Shown here: piece by piece, positions 12,343 to 23,311 of the stretch
How positions within the stretch are numbered: the stretch's first letter is position 1
Layout: every line of letters starts with the position of its first letter
Source: Aphrophora alni
Taxonomy: Eukaryota > Arthropoda > Insecta > Hemiptera > Aphrophoridae
Direction: 5' to 3'
Assembly: GCA_963513935.1 (NCBI GenBank)
Contig: OY740777.1
Location: 13,937,092-14,001,091, forward strand
Length of the DNA: 64,000 bases
Translations under genes and position numbers: made by a program
Notes under the pieces: model-generated
The model's input: the letters and a program-made list of their open reading frames with translations, nothing else
Database searches by the model: none
Told to the model about the DNA's origin: nothing

Positions 12343-12590
12343 CAGGGACTCATTTCAAGGAGTACGGGACTGGCAATCCCGAGGAAACATAGCTAGATCT
12401 ACAACTTTCTTGGGTTAGATCCGTCTTTTTTATTTTTCTCATCAGGTCTCTCTTGACCAACACTTATTCTTTTCCGACCCTGTAGAATGGGCTAGGGATA
12501 TTTATTTAATTTTATTTTGTTTGTGTTTTTTTTTAAATAAAACGATGACGACACAGAGGTTTTTCGCCTCTAAACAAGAAGTGAGAAAAT
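12343..12590 (+). repeat. Dispersed SINE-like repeat R2, copy 1
   Basis: Begins 'gggactca' and continues through 'gtacggg-ctgg-aatcccga', 'tagatctaca' and 'tctcttgaccaa', ending 'cgatga-gac-gaggttt-tcgcct'. Other copies lie at 18965-19185 and 21811-22070, with minus-strand fragments at 29370-29535, 57005-57062 and 57695-57745. The conserved ends, about 250-bp length and lack of coding capacity fit a SINE. I could not place convincing A and B boxes. Confidence 0.55.
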
Positions 12591-12870
12591 AATCTGTTTT
12601 GAACATTTTATTAGTAGACTACGCAATAAAATTGTATAGTTGTCTTAATCCCACGCTCACCATAAAAAAAATAAAAAAAAGAAAAGAAGAAAATGTACAA
12701 CCTGGAACGCGCATTTATCGTTTTTGTGTCTGTATACTCCACAATCAGATGAGTTGATTTGAAGATCGGCTTTCAGACTTCTTTTTTTTCTTTCATATTT
12801 ATTCACTTTAGTGTTTTTACAATTTTGAAAATAAGGTGATATGGATTCAGCAAACATATGCAAGGCTTAA

Positions 12871-13892
12871 GAAAGAAGCAAATCCTAAAATCATTGTTGA
12901 TAAAACATCTTATGAGGTGTTTTTGTCCGTGTTTAAATATCCAGTTGAAAATTAAAACATAAAACAAACAAACAAATATTTTAGATCAAGCTGTATCGAA
13001 ATCATGCTCAGCACAACAAAACCACGGGCTCCATTTCACCAAATTGATTAAATTCTAGTACATTTAAATATTTTTAAAGAACCGAATATCCGACTTTTAA
13101 ATTTACAGTGTGTGTAAAAAATATGGACACGGTTTTAGATTGAAAAATATTCCACACGTCATATTAAAGCTTTTAACCTGAGCTGTCTACAGGGTGGTAC
13201 AAAAGTTTAGTAGGATATACAGGGTGTTCCAATAATTAACAGAATATAATTTTTCTCAATTTTACATATTCTTATAGGTCAATTTAAGATAGTTAAAAGT
13301 AACTTTTAATTTAACTTCAATAACAACCAAGTTATTGCATTTTAAAATTCACAATTTTGTAAACATGATGTTAAACGTTCTCTGCAGGGCTGACTTTATG
13401 ATTCATTATTAGGTTAGGTAAACCAAGATGACTGAAAATTATGTATGCAGTACAGAGTGTTCTAAAAATCAAAAAGTAAGCCTAGATATTTCTTAATTAC
13501 AGTACACAACTTATTTTATCACTTAATATTAACATATCAATTGAAAGTCTAGGACATAAATAAAGTGTAATTTCATATACAGGATGTTCCAAAAATTAAC
13601 AGTAATTTTTAAGGAATTTTCAAATATAACTGTATTGTTTTTCTTATTCTGGTAAGATCTTTTCAACCCTAATAATAATCTTATGAATGTTTATTTATAT
13701 CTTAGTTACAGCGGCTCGAAGATTTATGCTATAAAAAGGTTTTGAAAAATGCTGTTAATTCTAAATTAACTTGTTTCTTTTACAATTTATAAAGTGTTTT
13801 TTTTTAAATTTTGAAAACAAACATATTCAAATGGGATAGATTTAAGCACCATAATAACAAAGAAGCAAATCCTAAAATCATTGTTGATAAAA
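12871..13892 (+). repeat. 35-bp direct repeats about 1 kb apart
   Basis: A 35-base block starting 'aaagaagcaaatcctaaaat' at 12871 is repeated identically at 13857. The flanks have drifted apart. It could be the two ends of an older element, or one dispersed family. No ORF lies between them; repeat R3 does. Confidence 0.6.
13108..13640 (+). mobile_element. Dispersed element R3, copy 1 (mariner-like ends)
   Basis: It contains several ends of the form TACAGGGTGTTCCAA-AATTAACA (13219, about 13450, about 13578). The 13130-13340 section matches the reverse complement of 26240-26480 (shared 'gagctgtctaca', 'gtttagtaggatata', 'ggtcaatttaa'). The 13540-13590 section matches 26020-26060. It is non-autonomous with no transposase. 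Confidence 0.55.
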
Positions 13893-14598
13893 CGTCTCGA
13901 GATGTTTTTGTCTGACGTTAATTTCATCGTCTTTACATATCTAAAACTGATGCATTGTGGGATTATTATGCAGATGAGGATTAGTGATGCTTTGTCTGTG
14001 ATGAATGGTGGTTGCACGGATTAAATTATTGTCTTAACTGTTTCAATTCATCCCACAGCGTACGTGGATTGTGAAAATTCACTGGAGAATTTCTCGTATT
14101 GCGATGTGTAATGTACAAAGTTTTACCGGCATTACTGTTGCGGCCATTTTAATTTTAATTAAACACAAACTATTGATAAGATCAGCTTCTTGAAAATTCA
14201 AACCATTTTAAAATTTTTATTTTTATTTAAACTCTAAACAAAATTGTGCTCAGCACCAAAAAACCAAGATTAAAATGTTTTACAGAATAGTTGAGTAAAG
14301 TCGTGCTATGAACGGCCCTTCAAAGCTGCTTGGGTTCTTAATTTTTATCAAAATCATCAAATCAGTGGTTCAGTATACTAATTAATTTTTATTAACAATG
14401 ACTATCTCCTATCTTATTACAATAATACAATATCTTTATTACTACTATTAATGCAGAATGACTCTAATTGTTGTGACTGACCGATCTGATTCTACGTTAT
14501 ATTTTATTATTACTTGTGTCTGAAATAATTACAAGGTTTAGACACAAAGTTTGCTCACCCTGCTTGCCATTCATGGATGCTCATCTGAAGTCTCAATA
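13641..14598. other. AT-rich spacer, nothing recognised
   Basis: Only short ORFs without similarity to any family I know, apart from the 35-bp repeat at 13857. Confidence 0.5.
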
Positions 14599-15172
14599 CT
14601 CCCAGGATTCTCTTACTCGCCAAGTCCGTCTGGCTATCTTCCAGAATTATGCTCCCAGGATTCTCTTACTCGCCAAGTCCGTCTGGCTATCTTCCAGAAT
14701 TACGCTCCCAGGATTCTCTTACTCGCCAAGTCCGTCTGGCTATCTTCCAGAATTATGCTCCCAGGATTCTCTTACTCGCCAAGTCCGTCTGGCTATCTTC
14801 CAGAATTATGCTCCCAGGATTCTCTTACTCGCCAAGTCCGTCTGGCTATCTTCCAGAATTACGCTCCCAGGATTCTCTTACTCGCCAAGTCCGTCTGGCT
14901 ATCTTCCAGAATTACGCTCCCAGGATTCTCTTACTCGCCAAGTCCGTCTGGCTATCTTCCAGAATTATGCTCCCAGGATTCTCTTACTCGCCAAGTCCGT
15001 CTGGCTATCTTCCAGAATTATGCTCCCAGGATTCTCTTACTCGCCAAGTCCGTCTGGCTATCTTCCAGAATTATGCTCCCAGGATTCTCTTACTCGCCAA
15101 GTCCGTCTGGCTATCTTCCAGAATTATGCTCCCAGGATTCTCTCACTCGCCAAGTCCGTCTGGCTATCTTCA
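14599..15172 (+). repeat. 53-bp minisatellite, about 11 units, open in all three + frames
   Basis: The block 'ctcccaggat' recurs every 53 bp from 14599 to 15129. Units are near identical (Tat/Tac at one site; the last unit has 'ctctcac' and a diverged tail). Since 53 is not a multiple of 3, each reading frame cycles through all three translations. None contains a stop, so ORFs of 188, 216 and 268 codons overlap. These ORFs share no known domain, so they are best read as repeat by-products. A donor-like AAG|GTAAGC at 15281-15287 follows the array. Confidence 0.93.
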
Positions 15173-16196
15173 AAAATTCCTGCAGCACCTCCCTCGATTA
15201 ATCTTGGCCCACTGACCAAGTTTTCTCCCACTCTAGGGTTTATATGTGTTTGTAGCATCAATGACGTCTGCCTAACTTGCAAGGTAAGCAATTTCATCAT
15301 TTTTCCAGGTCTGTCACAATAATTGTTGTCATACTGTGTTCCTAAAAAGAACTTAGACTATATTCCTAACTAAAACTATCCTAATTCCTAACAGTCGTTT
15401 TAAAATTTTTAAGTCACGCAAATAAAAAAATGATCCTGGGGTACAATTTTATCCTTAGGGCGTTGTTACCTTATCAGTATTCTAAATATAGTGGGTTTGC
15501 GTAATTTTTTTTTTTTTTTTTTTTTATGATTCGTCGTCTGGTTTGTACTGCCACAAAAAAATACGATAGAAAAATGTATTTTGATATACAGGGTGTTCGA
15601 AAAATGTGGGGCAATAATTTACGTAGTGATTCCTTGGGTAAAAATAAGAAAAAAAAGTTTATATAGACGTATGTCCTATCTCTATTCGTTTAGCGTCTGT
15701 CTGTCTGTATGTGTTTTTTACAAAATAATTCATAACTCCTTAACGGTTTGAGTTACAGCGTTGAGATTCTGCACAAATGTTCATCTTATTGGCCGCTATC
15801 TTTGTGCAAAATATGAATAAAAAATCTTTAACCGTTTCAAAATGGCACCTATTTTAAATATTTGACGGCAAATTTCACGAAAACCGTTAATTTTACAAAA
15901 AATTTCAAGATACATAAAATGTAGTAATTTTTATGGAGATTCCAACGATATCTTATCAAGTTTATTTTAGACGAAGAATAACAGAAATTAATTTCTTCCT
16001 TGCTATACCTACAGTTTTCTCCATTTAAACAATGTTAAAACTGTAACAGACATCATAAAATCACAAAAGTTGTTTCTTTAAAAAGTATTCATTTTGTACA
16101 TGTTTGAAAATAAAATAATATTTATGTATTGATAATTTGTTATTAATTTATGTTATTTGATATATTTTATATACACACATAGGTCCGTTCTTGGGT
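15173..16196. other. Spacer with a MITE end
   Basis: A poly-T run lies at about 15506-15526. A 'tacagggtgttcgaaaaat' end at 15589 marks the left edge of a mariner-type MITE whose other end I did not locate. Confidence 0.45.
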
Positions 16197-16550
16197 GGAA
16201 AAAAAAATTGGATGGTATTATAATAACCTTCATTGGGGCTCCCTTTACGCGAAACAACCCGGCAAACTGGTTTACAATTTATTTAAACAAATATTTTTTA
16301 AACAAATTGCAAAATTTAATTATTTTACCATAGTTTTTTAGCGTTGAAAATGACCGTTTCCGCGTTTTTTCGGACATTAATTTTTTTTATCTCGAAAATT
16401 TATCAACTTTAGCAAAAAATTACAAGAGACCTTTTTTGTTCAGAATGGTCCACAAATTTTTTTTTTTTTAATATTTTGCAATTTGTTAAATAAAACATTT
16501 TAAACAAATTGTAACCAGGTCCATTATAGTAATCCATCCAATATTTTTCC
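16197..16550. mobile_element. MITE of about 350 bp with long inverted ends
   Basis: The left arm (ggaaaaa-attggatgg-attataat-acc, then ggtttacaattt-tttaaa and caaattgcaaaat) is mirrored by the right arm ending 'ccatccaatatttttcc' at 16550. The inverted arms are about 80-100 bp and imperfect, with a 30-bp block unique to the left one. It has no ORF, and I could not read a clear target duplication, so the class is open. Confidence 0.6.
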
Positions 16551-17869
16551 TACTCATCCGAGCTTTTCGCCTCCTCTACTGTAAGGGTCGCCACAGATCT
16601 TGACCGATGAATCGGCGCTACTAGCCATTCTGAAACAGCGAACCAGCGCCAGCGGTCCGCGCATCAGGCTATAATACGGCAAAACGGAGTAATCCAGAGC
16701 GTTGAGCGCGTTGTCGTTTACACGTTCCTAGACATCAATGAAACTTATATATGCTTTTTCTGCATGAATTTCCGCATACAACGGTATAAATATATTTTAG
16801 TTTTAAAATTATGTGTAATTTTTAATAATGAAAAATATTAGAAAGTTGAAACAAAATGAGATGAAAAAGTCGGTAAGCGAGAACTTTTTTTATTTTTGTG
16901 GTAGAAACAACTTCCAGCGAGAAAGTTGTAGCAAATTAGTTGATCTTAAAAATGTATTCGAAAATATTTTTGATAGAACTTCTAGTTTGTTCAATACTCC
17001 GATGTAAATAACCGCTATGTTCAGTTCTAACACGCACCGCAGTCGGCGGGAATAAAAACGTTTTACAAATATAAGCTAATCACAGATCACTATTATCTTC
17101 TTTTTTTTTCTTTAGACATCATGTTTTTCGTTCACACGATCAATTGATAGTCAAAACGTTGCTTTGAACGGGAATTTTAGGCGCAAGATAACAAAGTTAA
17201 AGGTTTACAAAATTGACAAGAAAATTACAAATAATAGTGTTAAAATTATGAAACCTGATAAAAATATTTGTAACTCACCCTCATATACGCCATTGAAATT
17301 TGAAGCTGATACGTTTAATAGGTATTTAGTAATTAATCGTCTGAAGTTGAGAATAACTCAAAAATTGTGAAAAATCACTGTTTTTCCCACTTTTTCAAGA
17401 TATAACAAGTTATGTAAAAAGTTGAACCTCCGTAAATTGAACTGGCCGTTTCGGAGGTGTGATATCGTAAACTCGGGTAGACATAATTTGTTCACGGACA
17501 TTAGTTGTGACATTGGAAAACCAATGTGAAGGAAAATCTGTACAATTCTATTAGTTTATAGGAAGATCTGAAAAGACGCAATACAATGTAGGTACTAAAT
17601 ACGAAATCTAGGGCGCGGTGTAGAGCGCCTTCAGTATACGTGATACTACCCGCACAACGTTGCAGTATCTGTAATAGTATATATACACAATTCACGGCAC
17701 GCTTCAGAGTTTAACCAATTCAACAGTCAAAACACGTGGACCGATATTATTGAAACTTGAATTTGGACATATTTTGACAATTTCTCAGAATTCTTATAAT
17801 ATTTTGCGAGCTTATCGTTGCATTGGAGTAAATATAACTGTAAACTACAATCGGCTCTAACAATTTTAT
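16551..17869. other. Unassigned spacer with a locally GC-rich patch
   Basis: 16570-16740 is clearly richer in G+C than its surroundings ('ccagcgccagcggtccgcgc') and contains a 'ggctataatacgg' block. It could be a promoter or first non-coding exon, or a fragment of a transposon. No ORF decides between these. Confidence 0.3.
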
Positions 17870-18190
17870 AAACTTTTGCTCAAGGCTACTTTAAGGACCA
17901 AAACAAAACGTATTGGTCACCTCGTATTTTTTTTGCAATTTCATCCCAACTGTTTTTTTTTTAATCGAAACATCGAAATGATGATCTCAATTGAAAATTA
18001 GTCAGAAAAATGTTTTTAACAAAACAAAATATAGAAATTAATTTTGCCGAGTCCATTGTTTACAAGACATTAGACCCTTGTACTGCGTTTAATTTGATTT
18101 CTTATCGGCATTGCTAGATATAGAATAAACAAATAAATAAATAAGGAAGTAAACAAAGGATAAAGTTGTTATGACAATGGTTATGATGTT
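17870..18190 (+). repeat. Dispersed repeat R5, + copy
   Basis: Matches 28700-28975 ('tctcaattgaaaattagt', 'gttt-acaagacatta', 'aaggaagtaaaca', 'aagttg-tatgac-ttggttatg'). Its first part also matches 46680-46730 ('aaacaaaacgtattg'). It is non-coding. Confidence 0.6.
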
Positions 18191-18964
18191 AAGAAAACAT
18201 CGTGCCTAACTTAAGTGAGGGTTACATGAGTCAAAATAAAGAAAAAAGATCATAAAAGCTTCGTTTTACATCTGTCGGCCATTTATTCTTTAAGGAAATT
18301 ATTAAGGTTTCGAATCGAAATTTGGTACTTAAATTTCCTAATTAATCACAACATATCCAATCGGACCGGAACTTAAAAACACCTGTTATTTAGATAGGAC
18401 TCGTATTATAAAATATTTTGTATATAAAGCAGCTTCATGAATAACGTTACCAAATCAAATTGGCAGACAACTAGAGTAAAGAAAAGCAGTTGAAATGTAT
18501 TAACAGATTTTCAAACATTACAGACTTCCCACACTTATCACAGAGCCGGGGACAAGACAATCAATACACCGGTCAAATGTTTCATTAACTGACAGCATCT
18601 GGGAGAAGAAAAATCTCTTAAAATAAACTTTGTACAATCTGTTGCAATTCACAAAACACAACCAACCCAAAAGTAAAAATTAACGAGCTACGTAACAAAA
18701 CACTAACACTTTAATATCTTCAAAATTGTTTAAACAATATTTTTTTAAATATAATCGTTTGGTTCATATCAATTTTTATAAATCCATCACGAATTGAAAT
18801 TTTCTTTTACGTGCGGTTTCACACATTGGTTTGGGTCATACATTTTCACTTATTGTCAAAATATCTTCAGCCTTTGATAAATCTTTGTACTTTTGATAAC
18901 TACAAAACAGTTGTACTGTTGAATAATAAATACTATGATTTAGGATCATAATGTGAACGTTTTG

Positions 18965-19185
18965 TATAGAACCTTGGCAATCCCGAAGTCCTACCTGGAT
19001 TTACACCTTTCTACATGTAGTCATGGATTAAATCCCTCACTTTCAAACTTCCTATCAGATCTCTCTTGACCAACTCTTGTTCAGTTCCGACCCAAACGCT
19101 ATCAGAGAATTCGAAGGCTAGGAGGTCTTAATTTTATCATACTTTTTTTAAAAAGCGATGATGACCGAGAGGTTTCCGACTTTAA
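18965..19185 (+). repeat. SINE-like repeat R2, copy 2
   Basis: Shows 'cttggcaatcccgaag', 'tctcttgaccaactcttgtt', 'ttccgaccc', and the characteristic 3' block 'gcgatgatgaccgagaggttt'. The 5' part is truncated relative to 21811-22070. Confidence 0.55.
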
Positions 19186-20224
19186 AAAAAAAAACAAGAC
19201 AAAATTGTATACAAAGTGATCAAACAAAGATGGCCACGATTTGCAACGAGTTATGCTTGCTTGAGGTCAATTTTTTTTATATCTATAACAGTTTTATATA
19301 TTCTAATGTAAAACTGTTAAGAGAAACAAAACAAAAAAAAAAAAAAAACAGTTTAATAAAACTCAAATTAGAAAAATACATATCAATGGTGGATATGAAA
19401 TAGGAAAAAACTTTGAAGGTCTAACAACAAACTAAAACATGGTTTTAAAAATGTTCTTTCTTTAAAAAACTGTCTCTTCTCTTAATTAAGGGTAGATAAA
19501 ATTCAAATGAATGGATTCCTGATAGTTTGCTTTTAAACTGACCGTAAACTAATAAATCATAGACAATTTTTGTTATTGTCATAAATAAAAAAGTTAGCAA
19601 ATACGAAACAGGTCCCATACTTTTGAACACATCCTGTATATAAGAATGAAAATATAATTCATCAATAAAATGTTCACAAGTTTATTTGAAATTAATTCTC
19701 GTTTACACATGCTCGATCGACAATGTAAAACTTGTTCTGACAATTCCATTATTGTTAAAAACAAGATGTCAACAATTTTTTGAAAGTTATTATAAAATAT
19801 TGTAAGGAAAGTAATTTTCTGAGATAGCGTAGCGAGAGGAATTGCAAACTTATTTTCTGTCAACGACTTGAAAACTTGTCATCTTAACAATTTGACTCTG
19901 TAACTTTTTATAATAGCTTTCTCACACATCGTGCTTTGTACTTAATTTTCACTTCCTTCGCTTTGTATCCATGGAATTTAAAGTTATGGCAGTTTACTTG
20001 AATGTTAAAAATATTAGTTATTTTGTAACAATTTTGTCTCTATAAGTTGTCAATTTACAACAAATCAGGGGGGGTTTTAGTAAATTCTATAGAAATAATA
20101 TTACACTAACTTTCTGCCACACGGTTACACAGAACTGGAAATATTAATCGTTCCTTTATCCCCAAAAATAAAGAGTAATACACGAGGAAAAAGAAAAAAG
20201 GATTGTTGTTTATAAATAAGTTTT
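19186..20224. other. AT-rich spacer, nothing recognised
   Basis: Includes an A-rich run (about 19328-19348). Short ORFs on both strands look random. Confidence 0.45.
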
Positions 20225-20640
20225 TGATCTCTCAACTGCCAACATAGTACGCCTGGGATGGGTATCTGAGCACTGCGGGATCGAGATAAATGAGAGGATT
20301 GACCAAAAAGGAGTCGCTGTCTAATAGGACTAGAACCCGCGTGCGGGAAAGTCGTTCAACGCCAAGAAGTGCGGTGAGAAAATAGGCAAGTGACGAGGAC
20401 GTCAAACGATGGAGACAATTTCCTGCCCAGAGAATCCTTTCTGATAAAGACACTTGTTCAGTTTAACATGAAGTCCCTAAGACAGATCGTTACCGGTCCA
20501 TGGGCCATATCAGGAACCATTTAAATAAGGTGGGACTACTCCAAATGTCATCGATCCTAGAGAGCTCGTCGGTGGCACTAGGGACGGTTTACGGTGAAGA
20601 TACGAGAGGACAATAAGCTTTAGCTGATGTACCGGAGGAC
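20225..20640 (+). pseudogene. Non-LTR retrotransposon RNase H-region relic
   Basis: Around 20250-20310 the + strand reads LGWVSEHCGIEINERIDQKG, which matches the RNase H signature W(V/I)PGHxGIxGNExADxxAKxG of Jockey/I-type elements. Stops and frame changes follow. The downstream sequence, with broken frames, resembles the usual tail (ITGx-GHL-xGL-xC). The segment is clearly richer in G+C than its surroundings. A minus-strand 73-codon ORF over it is a shadow. Confidence 0.6.
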
Positions 20641-21590
20641 AACATAGCTTCAGTAATAACCCCCCCCCTCCTTAATTTTTTTTATTCATGTTAGAACAGT
20701 ACGGTTACAACTTTTTTTTTTCAAAATTAAAAAAAAAGTCCAAGAAAATTGCATAAACTTTCTCACTCACCTACCACCAAAACCAAATAAAAACAAAGCA
20801 AAACTAATCGTTACAAAAATAGATTAGGGGTTTTTTTGTTGGTAGAACTGTATTCTACATGAAATGGTACTAACCTCACATCTCGACGATGACAAATAGC
20901 GAAGTTAATTTCGAATTCTAACCTCCCAAAAAATTTGATATTCGTGTAGTTATCACAAGAGAGTTATCGAGTCAATCTACAGGAGCGTAGCGAGTGTAAG
21001 CTTCTTCATATACGTACAGCGACGAGGGACATTAAAGCTGAGGGTGAAGCTATCCTTGATCTATTTAATATTTCCTTAAAATATATCCGTTCATAAAAAT
21101 CCAAGAAAGAAACTTTTGTGTACGTTTAAAGGATCTGGTTGTATTACACTGCATGTTGAGACTGGGTAAGCACTATGATGACGAGGTGTTTATTCAACAA
21201 GAAAAATCGTAAGGCAAAATTTAATCAATATTGTAAGAACTGATTTTGATAAAATCATAATGTGTTTTGTTAAAATCATAATAAATATTTTTCCACTGTG
21301 GGTTCGATGGTTTGTGTTTCTGGATAAATGTTCGGACAAAATCCTACTACAACTTGGACAGGTCCACCAATCAGACCCAGGAAATTATCTGAGGACTTGA
21401 GATGTTAAAAACAGGAAATGTGAGATGACTAGAGAGAGAGAGAGAGAGAAATATTACGTCAATTCATGCCATCAATGTTCAATCTAACGTTAAGACAAAT
21501 TTTATGGGACATTTTATTTATAACACGTTCATGATTAACTTTAATTTTTAATCTCTTGCGTTTAAAATGAAAGATAAAATGATCATTAGT
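20641..21590. other. Spacer with an inverted R1 fragment
   Basis: About 20880-20985 is the reverse complement of the 28530-28610 part of R1 ('gatgacaaatag-gaa', 'aacctcccaaaa'). A poly-C run lies at about 20661 and a short (GA)n at 21429-21448. No gene. Confidence 0.45.
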
Positions 21591-21593
21591 AAG

Positions 21594-21692
21594 GTTTAAT
21601 CGGACATTTTAGATCATTTGTGCATATGAAAACTAATACACGACTTTTCGAAAGTATAAATCAACTCTCGCTCTCAAGTGCAAAGTAAAAGA
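21594..21692 (-). mobile_element. Penelope-like terminal repeat fragment (family A)
   Basis: The minus-strand phrase 'tttatactttcgaaa-gtcgtgtattagttt' followed by 'aaatgatc-aaaatgtccgat' is the terminal segment also seen at both ends of the Penelope-like relic at 55170-56305 and at 48840-49080 and 58453-58588. Only one end is present here. Confidence 0.5.
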
Positions 21693-21810
21693 TAAAAGTT
21701 TTTACGTAGTTTTTGAACAGATCCTTCTCTTTTATGTTTCCTGTCAGGTCTCTAAAATTGTACCATATCCCCTCCTCTCCAAGCGAAATCCGCTTTATAC
21801 CTCCCCCTCT

Positions 21811-22070
21811 GGGACTCACTTATAGTGAGTACGGGCTTGGTAATCCCGAAGACCCTAGCTGGATCTACACCTTTTTATTTAGCTCTTAAATCTGATTCTC
21901 CTCTCTCATATTGTCTACCATGTCTCTCTTGACCAACTCATGTTCTCTTCCGACACTATCGCTATTACAGTGTTCGAGGTATAGGGGTCCTTTATTTTTC
22001 ATATTATTTTCTTGCTTTTTTAATAAAGTGATGATGACGGAGATAAAACGTCCCGAGACGGATAAGTATC
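21811..22070 (+). repeat. SINE-like repeat R2, copy 3 (most complete)
   Basis: Runs from 'gggactcacttatagtgag' through 'gtaatcccgaagaccctagc' and 'tctcttgaccaactcatgtt' to 'gatgatgacggaga'. It directly abuts R1 copy 2, which begins at about 22070. Confidence 0.55.
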
Positions 22071-22232
22071 TTAAAAGGTAGAAAGCTCAAATTATTTATT
22101 TATTTTTTAGCATTATAAGGTAAATTCAATCCTACCCCAAAATGGGGTTTTTAGAGGGGCTACTCAAAATTTCTGAATATAAAAACCCCCCATACCTCAA
22201 TTTAAAGGTATTGTCAAATGAAAGAAAATTCC

Positions 22233-22450
22233 CCAAAACCACAATAAAACACTAACAACACAAAAACTACACAGTAATGTTTATTCTACCAATGTGCATT
22301 TCAATAGCACTGCTATCATCTTCAGAGGTACAATACACACCTTAATAACTACAATTACTACAACAGCGAGGCGTTCCCCCGCCCACCACCTGAACCCCTC
22401 GGTCAATCAAAGTTGGTCTCGTCACACATAATTAATGATTACAATATTGT
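22233..22450 (-). mobile_element. Insertion in R1 with a hammerhead-like core (family C)
   Basis: R1 copy 1 lacks this block. The two edges carry related sequence ('attgtcaaatgaaag' and 'attgttaaatagaaa'), possibly a drifted target duplication. On the minus strand 22285-22331 reads CTGAAGA, a six-pair hairpin (GATAGC/GCTATT with one G-T), then GAAAT. This resembles a decayed hammerhead core of the Penelope type. Confidence 0.35.
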
Positions 22451-22626
22451 TAAATAGAAAATAACCGCCCAAACTAAGGGTCGATATCCTAACCAAATTG
22501 AAAATGACACCCCTTCAAATATTTCAAAAATCCAATTCATTTTATATGAAAATTATAAAGAGACAAAACTATAAATAGTAAAACTTTACTGTTATTATTA
22601 AAGTTCGACCAGGAAATTGCAGTACC

Positions 22627-22918
22627 ATATCCATATTAAATGTTGAGCTTGACTTATGAGAAAAACTATACAGTACAACAAACACACAGAACACAATTCT
22701 CATAAAAAATACGCCTAAGTATCAGACGCGTTTCAACGACAAGGTCGTCCTCTTCAGTGATACACCAGCTACACCAACCAAACCACATCTTGGTTTGGTT
22801 GTGGTTTGGTTGGTGTAGCTGGTGTATCAATGGAGGACGACCTTGTCGTTGAAACCCGTCTGATACTTTTAGGCGTATTTTTTTATGAGAATTGTGTTCT
22901 GTGTGTTTGTTATACTGT
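22627..22918. mobile_element. Inverted Penelope-type terminal repeats inserted in R1 (family B)
   Basis: Two near-identical arms of about 125 bp (22668-22793 and 22798-22918) are head-to-head around a four-base loop. An 11-bp direct repeat, attgcagtacc (22616-22626 and 22919-22929), flanks the insertion, and R1 copy 1 lacks it. The left arm carries an intact hammerhead motif; the right arm carries the same motif with a damaged core. Hammerheads in terminal repeats and inverted terminal arrangement are known for Penelope-like elements. No protein-coding part is present. Confidence 0.7.
22719..22763 (-). ncRNA. Type I hammerhead ribozyme motif
   Basis: Read on the minus strand: stem I strand GTATCA, core CTGAAGA (fits CUGANGA), stem II ACGAC-CTT-GTCGT closed by a G-T pair with one unpaired G, core GAAA, stem III ACGCGT, cleavage-site C17 (GTC), and stem I strand TGATAC, which pairs perfectly with the first. 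The short stem III is typical of hammerheads in Penelope-like and satellite elements. The matching site in the opposite arm (22825-22866) keeps stem I, stem II and GAAAC but has ATGGA in place of CTGAAGA, so only this copy is predicted active. Confidence 0.75.
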
Positions 22919-23311
22919 ATTGCAGTACCGTAAAATTTTAATTTAAACTAAAAATTTATTTTTTCTGAGACAAAATTTTAAAGTATAATAGCCTACCAAA
23001 ATTGAATATTTGACCGATCACCATTTTCAATTGGAGTAACCTAGCGACCTCTAGTTTGCGCCTTTTTCTTTCTATTAAAACTTTAAAAATAAGGTTTTAC
23101 TTCGTTTACCATATTTTTACCATCATGGTACCTTACCCACTCCCATCATACAGTGTAAAAAAAGCTGATCCTCTATATGTAAGATATCAACGAAAGTTAG
23201 TTTCTTGAGTCTTATAGAAAGTGTTAAAATAAACTGGTGTCGTCCCCAGTAAGGTTTTCTGAACCGCGTAATTATGTCTCACTACTTTCTTAACGTCGAC
23301 TCCTACATATA

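Larger units (their letters stand above)
22070..23311 (+). repeat. Dispersed repeat R1, copy 2, host of nested insertions
   Basis: Collinear with 11226-11900 but interrupted by about 22233-22450 and 22627-22918. Its continuation (gatcctct-atgtaag to 'cctacatat') matches 28270-28450 and is interrupted at 23312 by the palindromic mariner derivative. It resumes at 24108 ('ctccacttgcttcgctcgtg', compare 28465-28485). Confidence 0.6.

Noticed and set aside
14516..15322. 268-, 216- and 188-codon ORFs as a host gene
   Set aside because: All three frames are open only because the 53-bp unit lacks stops. The proteins have no domain and no supported start context.
20232..20453. 73-codon minus-strand ORF
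   Set aside because: The + strand carries the RNase H signature of a non-LTR element; this is its shadow.
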